NCBI GenBank assembly: GCA_964578175.1
Contig: CAZOBH010000018.1
Span: 1-22,060, forward strand
Origin: RUG11788 sp964578175
GTDB taxonomy: Bacteria > Bacillota_I > Bacilli_A > RF39 > UBA660
DNA: 22,060 bases
Direction of reading: 5' to 3'
The position numbers and the translations under genes were made by a program. The notes beneath the pieces were generated by a model that saw nothing but the letters and a program-made list of their open reading frames with translations, was not told where the DNA came from and made no database searches. The first letter of the stretch is position 1, and every line of letters begins with the position of its first letter. Positions 15,703-22,060 of this stretch are shown piece by piece.

Positions 15703-18309
15703 ATGAAGAAAGTACTTTTAATTGATGGAAATAATATATTATTTAGATCTTATTATGCAACTGCATATAATGGTAATACTATGAAGAATAGTAAAGGTTT
15801 TCCAACTAATGCATTATATGGATTAGTAAATATGTTGAATAAAATAATTCATGAAGAAAATCCAGAATATGTAATGATTGCTTTTGATAAAGGAAAAACA
15901 TTTAGACATGAAAAATATTCTGATTACAAAGGTGGAAGAATGGCTACTCCTGATGAATTAAAAATTCAATTTCCAATATCTAGAGAATTAGTTGACGCTA
16001 TGGGGTTTAAATATTATGAAATAGATAATTATGAAGCAGATGATATTATTGGTACATTTGCTAAAAAAGTAGATGAAAGCAAAGACTATTGTGCAACTAT
16101 TATTTCTAGTGATAAAGATTTGCTTCAATTAATTACTGATAAAGTAGAAGTTAAATTATTAAAAGTACATGATTATATTAGAATGACTAAAGAAGAGTTT
16201 GAAAAAACTTATGGAATAGAGCCTCCTAGAATGGTTGATTTAAAAGCCTTGATGGGAGATTCATCAGACAATATCCCTGGTGTTGCAGGAGTTGGAGAAA
16301 AAACTGCTTTAAAACTTTTACAAGAGTATAAAACTTTAGGAAATCTATATAATAACGTAGATAGTGTTAAAGGAAAGTTAAAAGATAAATTAATAGATTC
16401 TAAAGATGATGCTTTTATGAGTTATGATCTGGCTACAATTTATAAAGATGTAGATATAGATACTGATTTTAATAATATTAAATATACAGGAATAGATACT
16501 TTAAAATTTATAAATATTTTAAATGAGTTAGAGTTTTATTCTTTAATAAAAAAATTAGATATAGAAAAAGAAGATATTAAAGGAAATATAGTAGATATAG
16601 ATTATAAAATAGTTAAAGATTTAGATGAAGTTAATATTAAAGATGATTTTTCAATTTATATAGAATTATTTGGATATGATTATCATAGAGCTAAACCAAT
16701 AGGAATATCAATCTATAATAAAGATAATTCATACTTTATACCATTTGAATTAATAATAGATAATCCAACTATACTTAATAGTACTTATAAAAAATCTACA
16801 TATGATTTAAAGAAATTAATATATGTTTTATCAAAATATAATTTGAATATATCTAATGTAGATGTAGATATGATGGTTGGTGCTTATTTATTAAATGAAA
16901 ATATTAAAGATGATATTACTTATCTTATGAATAATAAAGGTATTAGTATTGATTTTTATGAAAAAGAGTTTGGAACAGCTGCTAAACTATCTATGCCTGA
17001 TATGGAAGTTGTTGCTAAAAACGCATGTTTAAAAGCTAAATTTATATATGATTATAAAGATAATTTATTAGATAAGTTAAAAGAAGAAAATGAATTAAAA
17101 TTATTTAATGAAATAGAAATGCCTCTTATAAGAGTACTTGCAGATATGGAAATAACAGGTATTAAAGTAAATAAAGATTATTTAATTGAATTTGGAAATA
17201 AAATAGATGATGAAATAAAAAACATAGAAGAAAAAGTATATAAATTAGCTGGAGTAGAATTTAATATTTCATCACCTAAACAATTAGGAGAAGTTTTATT
17301 TGAAAAGATGAATATTCCTTATCCAAAAAAAATTAAAAACGGAAGTTATTCTACTAGTGTAGATATATTAGAAAAGTTAGAAGATTATGAGATAATACCA
17401 TTGATAGAAGAGTATAGAACTTTAACTAAATTAAGTGGTACATATATAACTGGGCTTATGGATTATATAGAAGAAGATGGAAAGATTCATACTTGTTTTA
17501 ATCAATGTTTAACTAGAACTGGTAGACTTTCATCTAGTAATCCAAATCTTCAAAATATACCTATTAGATATGAATATGGAAAATTAATTAGAAAAGCATT
17601 TGTACCAGAAGATAATTCTATTCTATTATCTAGCGATTATTCTCAAATTGAGTTAAGAGTATTTGCGTCTTTATCAAATGCTAGTAATATGATTGAAGCA
17701 TTTAAAAATGGATTAGATATTCATGCTAAAACAGCTAGTGATATTTTTAAAGTGCCAATTGAAAAAGTAACAAAAGATGAAAGAAGAAAAGCAAAAGTAG
17801 TAAACTTTGGTATTTTATATGGAATGAGTAGTTTTGGACTTAGTGAAGATTTACATATGAATTTTAAAGAAGCAGAAGATTTCTTAAATACATATTTAGA
17901 TAATTATCCAACTATTAAAGAGTTTATGGATAATGTAGTAGAAGAAGCTCATACGAATGGTTATGTAAAAACTATTATGGGAAGAAAAAGAATAATAGAC
18001 GAATTAAATAATAAAAACTATATGATTAGACAAAGTGGAGAAAGAATGGCTAAAAATACTCCTGTACAAGGAAGTGCAGCTGATATTTTAAAGAAAGCAA
18101 TGATTGAGATCTTTGATGAATTTAACAAAAGAAAACTTAAGAGTAAAATGTTAATACAAGTACATGACGAATTAGTATTCAATATTTTAAAAGATGAAGA
18201 GGAAGAAGCAACTAAGATAATAGTTGATATAATGGAAAATACATATAAATTACAAGTACCATTAGTGGTTGATGTAAATAAAGGAATGGATTGGTACGAA
18301 GCAAAGTAG
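15703..18309 (+). CDS. polA: DNA polymerase I
   Basis: This family A polymerase of 868 residues acts in Okazaki-fragment maturation and excision repair. ATG 15703 follows AGGTGA (15692-15697); the in-frame GTG at 15694 lies inside that site. Residues 1 to about 290 form the 5' nuclease: LLIDGNNILFRSYYA, YEADDIIGTF, SSDKDLLQL and MGDSSDNIPGVAGVGEKTA. The middle domain (about 300-470) has the 3'-5' exonuclease fold but not its full metal site: where E. coli has FDTETD this protein has IYIELF, and the last Asp region is also changed, so proofreading is probably absent. The polymerase domain is intact: DYSQIELR (D645), R694 to G707 with NFGILYG, and QVHDELVF (H821, D822, E823). Its stop codon overlaps the mutM ribosome binding site, indicating translational coupling. 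Confidence 0.98.
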   Translation: MKKVLLIDGNNILFRSYYATAYNGNTMKNSKGFPTNALYGLVNMLNKIIHEENPEYVMIAFDKGKTFRHEKYSDYKGGRMATPDELKIQFPISRELVDAMGFKYYEIDNYEADDIIGTFAKKVDESKDYCATIISSDKDLLQLITDKVEVKLLKVHDYIRMTKEEFEKTYGIEPPRMVDLKALMGDSSDNIPGVAGVGEKTALKLLQEYKTLGNLYNNVDSVKGKLKDKLIDSKDDAFMSYDLATIYKDVDIDTDFNNIKYTGIDTLKFINILNELEFYSLIKKLDIEKEDIKGNIVDIDYKIVKDLDEVNIKDDFSIYIELFGYDYHRAKPIGISIYNKDNSYFIPFELIIDNPTILNSTYKKSTYDLKKLIYVLSKYNLNISNVDVDMMVGAYLLNENIKDDITYLMNNKGISIDFYEKEFGTAAKLSMPDMEVVAKNACLKAKFIYDYKDNLLDKLKEENELKLFNEIEMPLIRVLADMEITGIKVNKDYLIEFGNKIDDEIKNIEEKVYKLAGVEFNISSPKQLGEVLFEKMNIPYPKKIKNGSYSTSVDILEKLEDYEIIPLIEEYRTLTKLSGTYITGLMDYIEEDGKIHTCFNQCLTRTGRLSSSNPNLQNIPIRYEYGKLIRKAFVPEDNSILLSSDYSQIELRVFASLSNASNMIEAFKNGLDIHAKTASDIFKVPIEKVTKDERRKAKVVNFGILYGMSSFGLSEDLHMNFKEAEDFLNTYLDNYPTIKEFMDNVVEEAHTNGYVKTIMGRKRIIDELNNKNYMIRQSGERMAKNTPVQGSAADILKKAMIEIFDEFNKRKLKSKMLIQVHDELVFNILKDEEEEATKIIVDIMENTYKLQVPLVVDVNKGMDWYEAK

Positions 18310-18317
18310 GTGAAAAT

Positions 18318-19148
18318 ATGCCAGAATTACCTGAAGTAGAAACAGTGAAAGAAACTTTAAAAAGAAATATACTTGGTAAAACTATAAAAAATGTAGAAGT
18401 TTTTTATGAACCAATTGTTGAATACCCAAGTGTAGAAGAATTTAAAAAGAAATTAGAAGGACAAACTATAAAGGATTTATCAAGACGTGGTAAATGGATT
18501 GAGTTTATATTAGATGATTATATTTTACTTTCTCATTTAAGAATGGAAGGGAAATACTATTATAGAAAAGTAGGAGATAAAAAAGAAAAACATCAACATG
18601 TGTTCTTTAATTTTACAGACGGTATAAGTCTTAGATATGTAGATGTTCGTAAATTTGGTAAGATGTGGTTAACTACCAAAGAAGAATTAGATAGTATTAA
18701 ACCGATTAAGGAATTAGGCTTAGAACCATGGGATGAAAAACTAACTGTATCTTATTTAAAAGAAAAATATAAAGATAAAAAGATACCTATAAAGACTTGT
18801 ATATTAGACCAAGGAATAATTACTGGTATTGGTAATATTTATGCAGATGAAATACTATTCCTAAGTAAAATTGATCCATTTAAAATACCAAAAGATTTAA
18901 AAAAAGGTGAATTACAAGGAATTATAGATAATACTAGAAAAGTATTAGAAAACGCTATTAAAAAAGGTGGAACAACTATTAGAAGTTATACTAGTGAAGA
19001 AGGAGTAACAGGACTTTTTCAAAATGATTTATTTGTTCATCAAAGAGAAGGAGAAAAATGTTTAACTTGTGGAAGTATTATAGTTAAAACTAAAATTAAT
19101 GGAAGAGGAACTTATTACTGTCCTAAATGTCAGAGGGTTAAAAAATGA
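18318..19148 (+). CDS. mutM: Formamidopyrimidine-DNA glycosylase
   Basis: The 276-residue enzyme is a base-excision repair glycosylase and AP lyase that removes 8-oxoguanine and formamidopyrimidines. The start must be ATG 18318, giving MPELPEVE, because the catalytic nucleophile is the proline exposed after Met removal, followed by the catalytic Glu; an ATG at 18291 would bury it. RRGKWIEF supplies the conserved lysine of the beta-hairpin, LRMEGKY is the DNA-contact loop, and the C-terminus carries a zinc finger (CLTCGS ... CPKCQ) with the arginine in NGRGTYYC. The ribosome binding site AGGTGA overlaps the polA stop, and the gene's own stop overlaps the truB start by four bases (ATGA). The polA-mutM linkage is common in Firmicutes; sharing the operon with truB is not. 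Confidence 0.97.
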   Translation: MPELPEVETVKETLKRNILGKTIKNVEVFYEPIVEYPSVEEFKKKLEGQTIKDLSRRGKWIEFILDDYILLSHLRMEGKYYYRKVGDKKEKHQHVFFNFTDGISLRYVDVRKFGKMWLTTKEELDSIKPIKELGLEPWDEKLTVSYLKEKYKDKKIPIKTCILDQGIITGIGNIYADEILFLSKIDPFKIPKDLKKGELQGIIDNTRKVLENAIKKGGTTIRSYTSEEGVTGLFQNDLFVHQREGEKCLTCGSIIVKTKINGRGTYYCPKCQRVKK

Positions 19149-20005
19149 ATGGAATTATAGTTATAGATAAACCTAAAGATTGGACAAGTAGAGATGTAGT
19201 TAATAAAGTAATGCATCATTTAAATATTAGAAAAATTGGACATTTAGGTACATTGGATCCATTAGCTACAGGTGTTTTAGTTTTATTAGTTGGTGAAGCT
19301 GTAAAAGTAAATGATTTAATATTAGATGATTCAAAAGAGTATGTTGCAACAGTTAAAACAGGAATACTTACTGATACTTTAGATATTACTGGAAATGTTT
19401 TAGAAGAAAGAGAAAGCGATTTAAATAAAGAAGATTTAGAAAAGTGTCTTAGTTCATTTCTTGGTAAATCTATTCAAGAAGTACCAAAATACTCATCTGT
19501 AAAAGTTAATGGAAAACATTTATATGAATATGCTCGTAATAATATAGAAGTAGAAATACCTAAAAAAGAGATTGAAATATTTGATATTGAATTAATTGAT
19601 TTTAAGAATGATGAATTCACTTTTAAAGTTAAAGTAAGTAAAGGTACATATATAAGATCCTTAATTAGAGATATAGGTAATAAATTAAATATTTTATGTA
19701 CTATGAAAGAATTAAGAAGAACTAAACAAGCTATGTTTGATATAGATGATTCTGTGACTCTTGAAGAATTTTTAAAAGATAATTATAAAGTATTTGACAT
19801 AAAAGATTCTCTTATCGGATATAATTTTATAACAGTTGACTCATTCCTTGAAAAGAAAATATCTAATGGTGTTAAACTTGAAAATAGATATGATACTGAA
19901 TATGTAATATTTCAAAATGAAAGTGGTAAACTACTTGCTATTTATAAAAAAGATAATGATGAAATGAAAGCGTATAAAGTATTTAATATAGCAAATAATA
20001 ATTGA
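19145..20005 (+). CDS. truB: tRNA pseudouridine-55 synthase
   Basis: The 286-residue enzyme isomerises U55 in the T loop of tRNAs. MNGIIVIDKPKDWTS is the standard TruB opening, and GHLGTLDPLATGVL contains the catalytic aspartate (D38). Later family blocks are visible: VPKYSSVKVNGKHLYEYAR and VSKGTYIRSLIRDIG. The C-terminal 80 residues are poorly conserved but fit the short TruB form of Gram-positives. The start overlaps the mutM stop in ATGA (19145-19148), so translation is probably coupled. The usual TruB neighbours (rbfA, ribF) are not here; instead it closes the polA-mutM unit. It ends with TGA, which confirms TGA as a stop codon. Confidence 0.96.
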   Translation: MNGIIVIDKPKDWTSRDVVNKVMHHLNIRKIGHLGTLDPLATGVLVLLVGEAVKVNDLILDDSKEYVATVKTGILTDTLDITGNVLEERESDLNKEDLEKCLSSFLGKSIQEVPKYSSVKVNGKHLYEYARNNIEVEIPKKEIEIFDIELIDFKNDEFTFKVKVSKGTYIRSLIRDIGNKLNILCTMKELRRTKQAMFDIDDSVTLEEFLKDNYKVFDIKDSLIGYNFITVDSFLEKKISNGVKLENRYDTEYVIFQNESGKLLAIYKKDNDEMKAYKVFNIANNN

Positions 20006-20022
20006 ATTTTTATAAATAAAAT

Positions 20023-20048
20023 AAAACCTAGAATTATCTAGGTTTTTT
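20023..20048 (+). terminator. Intrinsic terminator of polA-mutM-truB
   Basis: AAAACCTAGA (20023-20032) pairs perfectly with TCTAGGTTTT (20037-20046) around an ATTA loop and ends in six Ts. Confidence 0.92.
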
Positions 20049-20080
20049 CTTTAATTAAGTATTAAATTGTGGTATATATA

Positions 20081-20086
20081 TATTAT
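20081..20086 (+). promoter_or_regulatory. Possible -10 element for the 20103-polC unit
   Basis: TATTAT within an alternating TA tract (20073-20086) is the only promoter-like sequence between the truB terminator and ATG 20103. Several registers are possible and no -35 is evident. Confidence 0.35.
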
Positions 20087-20102
20087 GGGTTAAGGTGAAA
20101 TT

Positions 20103-20933
20103 ATGAATATAGAATTTGTCAATAATGATTATTTACTAGCGTGGTATTTGCTATTTAAACCATCTATTAATGAAGAAATTCAAAATTTAAAAGTAAAATT
20201 ATATCAAAATTATGGAAAACAATATATACAACTTGAAAAAGAAAATATAGAAATTCTTAAATATAACGAAGATTTTATTCCTGATGATGATTTATTATAT
20301 AACATAGTATTTGAATCGGAAACATTTCAAAAAATAAAAAAAGAGACTGATAAACATAGACTTTATCTTATGAAGATTTGGGATTCTAACAAGAAAAAAG
20401 TAAAAGAAGAATTAAAAAGTATCTTAAGATTTCAAGTTAAAGATACATATCATTTAATAGTTGTTCATCCTAAACTAGATGTTATTGAATTTATGGAAAA
20501 TAATCCTAAGAATAATATTTCATGGGGTAAATCTGATGATAAACAAGATGAATTAAAAACATTGATGAGAATTATATTTACAATAGTTAAATATGAACTT
20601 GGGTCATTTAATAAAGAACATCGTGAAATACTTTCTACTATACTTGATTTGGCTATAACAAATGAATTACAAACAAGAATAGTTGGTACATCTAAATATG
20701 AAGAAGGATTTAAAAATTTAAAATATTTAAAGAAACAAATATATCCTTATTTTTTAATGTATCTTGGTGCAGACAAAGAGGGATTATTAAATTACATGAT
20801 GAGAGATAAAATAGTTTTTGATGCAGATAAATATCCGATTGAAAAAGAACTAAAAAAAGTAGATTTATTTGGATTTATAGATTTTGTTTGTAAGAATCAA
20901 AAATATATTATCAAACTTAATAATTTAAATTAA
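20103..20933 (+). CDS. Uncharacterised cytoplasmic protein upstream of polC
   Basis: The protein has 276 residues. ATG 20103 follows AAGGTGA (20092-20098). There is no signal peptide or membrane helix. The composition is rich in Lys, Glu, Asn, Tyr and Leu, and predicted mostly helical. Recognisable local features are an HPKLDVIEFMENNP segment in the middle and a long helical stretch (ELKTLMRIIFTIVKYEL, then LDLAITNELQTRIVG) that recalls the active-site helices of small metallopeptidases, but no HExxH is present. I therefore do not assign it. It ends 22 bases before polC with no terminator between, so it is probably co-transcribed with polC. The reading frame uses the same AT-rich codons as its neighbours, so it looks native. 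Confidence 0.75.
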   Translation: MNIEFVNNDYLLAWYLLFKPSINEEIQNLKVKLYQNYGKQYIQLEKENIEILKYNEDFIPDDDLLYNIVFESETFQKIKKETDKHRLYLMKIWDSNKKKVKEELKSILRFQVKDTYHLIVVHPKLDVIEFMENNPKNNISWGKSDDKQDELKTLMRIIFTIVKYELGSFNKEHREILSTILDLAITNELQTRIVGTSKYEEGFKNLKYLKKQIYPYFLMYLGADKEGLLNYMMRDKIVFDADKYPIEKELKKVDLFGFIDFVCKNQKYIIKLNNLN

Positions 20934-20955
20934 ATAATATAGATAGGGGGATAAT

Positions 20956-22060
20956 ATGAAAGAAGATATCAAGAAGTTATTAGAAAAGTTAGATATTGAC
21001 AATAAGTATTTTGAAGAATTTAGTAATGCAACTATAGAAAAAGTATTATTAAATAAAAAAAGAAATACTGTTTGTTTATATTTAAATAATGATACTAATA
21101 TAACTATTGATTTATATAATGAGATAGTTATAAAGTTAAAAGACTTTTTTAATAGTGAAAGAGTTCTTCTTTTTATTAACCCTAAAAAAGTAAATTTAGA
21201 TTATTTTAATGATTATTTTAAACTATCAATAGCTATTATTAATAAAAAGAATCCAATTATAAATATATTTTCAGATAGATTAATTGATAAAGATCATTCT
21301 TATTATGTAGAAGTACTTAATAAAGCAGAAGAAAAACAAGTTAATAACTTCTTAAAAGACTTAAATACATATTTAAATATGTTTGGTTATAATACTAATA
21401 TAAAAACTATGTTAAATGAAGAAAAAAGAAATGACTTAGTTAAAGATATAAATAAGAATATTGAAGATAGTATTGAAAAATCTAAAGAAATAGAAAAAGA
21501 GATAGAAGAAAGAGCAATTAAAGCTAAATTAGAAAAAAAACAAAGAGAAGAAAAAAGGAAAATAGAAAAAGAACAAGTTGATGAAACAGTAATTAAAGGT
21601 TTAATGATTACTGATATGTCTAAAAGTATCAAAGAATTAATTGAAGAAGAAGATAGTGTAACTATTGAGGGAGAAGTATTTGGAGTAGATACTTTTGAAC
21701 CTGCTAGTAAAGATTTTAAAATTATTACTTATAAGATCACTGATAAAACAGATAGTATTCAAGCTAAAGTATTCTTAAGAGACGAAGAAGAGTTTAATGG
21801 ATTAATTAAAAAGACTAAGAATGGAACTAATTTAAGATTAAGAGGATATACTAAAATTGATAGATATTCTGGTAATGAATTAGTTCTAAATATTAGAGAT
21901 ATTAATTTAATAGATATTAAGAAAAATAAAAGAACTGATAATGCAGAAATTAAAAGAGTTGAACTTCATGCTCATACAAAAATGAGTGATATGGATTCAG
22001 TTTGCGACGAAGTAGAATTAGTTAAACAAGCAATGAATTGGGGAATGCCAGGTATTGCTA
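20956..22060 (+). CDS. polC: DNA polymerase III PolC, N-terminal part
   Basis: This is the first 368 residues of the Gram-positive replicative polymerase PolC; the gene runs off the window end. ATG 20956 follows TAGGGGG (20944-20950). The N-terminal domain (about 1-160) is Asn/Lys-rich, then a charged coiled-coil-like linker (about 160-210, EIEKEIEER and neighbours) leads to an OB domain (about 235-330) with VTIEGEVFGVDTFEP, KVFLRDEEEF and NLRLRGYTKID. The PHP domain opens at residue 335 with VELHAHTKMSDMDS and keeps its histidines, unlike the PHP domain of DnaE in this window. The 3'-5' exonuclease insert and the polymerase core lie beyond 22060. The OB-PHP order with VELHAHT directly after the OB domain is specific to PolC rather than DnaE. 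Confidence 0.96.
   Translation, partial: MKEDIKKLLEKLDIDNKYFEEFSNATIEKVLLNKKRNTVCLYLNNDTNITIDLYNEIVIKLKDFFNSERVLLFINPKKVNLDYFNDYFKLSIAIINKKNPIINIFSDRLIDKDHSYYVEVLNKAEEKQVNNFLKDLNTYLNMFGYNTNIKTMLNEEKRNDLVKDINKNIEDSIEKSKEIEKEIEERAIKAKLEKKQREEKRKIEKEQVDETVIKGLMITDMSKSIKELIEEEDSVTIEGEVFGVDTFEPASKDFKIITYKITDKTDSIQAKVFLRDEEEFNGLIKKTKNGTNLRLRGYTKIDRYSGNELVLNIRDINLIDIKKNKRTDNAEIKRVELHAHTKMSDMDSVCDEVELVKQAMNWGMPGIA

Noticed and set aside
18291..18317. Upstream ATG start for mutM
   Set aside because: It would bury the N-terminal proline nucleophile that MutM needs and overlap the end of polA.
19145..20005. TGA read as tryptophan (Mycoplasma-type code)
   Set aside because: TGA ends mutM and truB at sensible family lengths, and tryptophan is TGG throughout.
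20103..20933. Metallopeptidase assignment for the gene before polC
   Set aside because: No HExxH or other zinc-binding motif is visible; the resemblance is limited to helix composition.

Overview
The window is a very AT-rich, gene-dense piece of a bacterial chromosome, with every gene on the + strand. The gene families point to a low-GC Firmicutes/Bacilli-type organism: DnaE together with the Gram-positive polymerase PolC, a polA-mutM pair, and topoisomerase I with C-terminal zinc ribbons. TGA ends mutM and truB and every tryptophan seen is TGG, so the standard code applies; this argues against Mycoplasma/Spiroplasma. The composition, the many short membrane proteins of unknown function and a run of ten Ns suggest an uncultured, possibly gut-associated lineage recovered from a metagenome (inference).

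Layout. 1-421 is the 3' end of asnS with its terminator. 497-2101 encodes a multi-pass membrane protein with Ig-like extracytoplasmic domains whose 3' end is lost in the N gap. 2188-2347 is a complete tRNA-Cys unit: promoter, tRNA with encoded CCA, terminator. 2403-6055 holds an unrecognised, possibly ADP-ribosyltransferase-like gene followed closely by dnaE. 6112-7410 is trigger factor (tig). 7472-9549 is a one-TM protein plus a phosphoglucomutase/phosphomannomutase. 9652-11682 is topA. 11758-15638 is a two-gene operon for a secreted protein with a VirB2/TrbC-like C-terminal hairpin and a VirB6/TrbL-like polytopic protein with a long tail of 41-residue repeats. 15703-20005 is polA-mutM-truB, tightly packed. 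20103-22060 is an unknown gene followed by the 5' part of polC.

Most of the window is information processing: replication (dnaE, polC, polA, topA), repair (mutM, polA), translation and tRNA (asnS, tRNA-Cys, truB) and nascent-chain folding (tig). Between these housekeeping units sit the membrane/envelope genes, of which the 11758-15638 operon is the least explained. It looks like a minimal type IV secretion-type membrane channel pair, but no VirB4, VirD4 or relaxase gene is present in the window. Transcription units are clearly marked: compact promoters only about 10-24 nt upstream of start codons, and intrinsic terminators, several of which overlap the stop codon.
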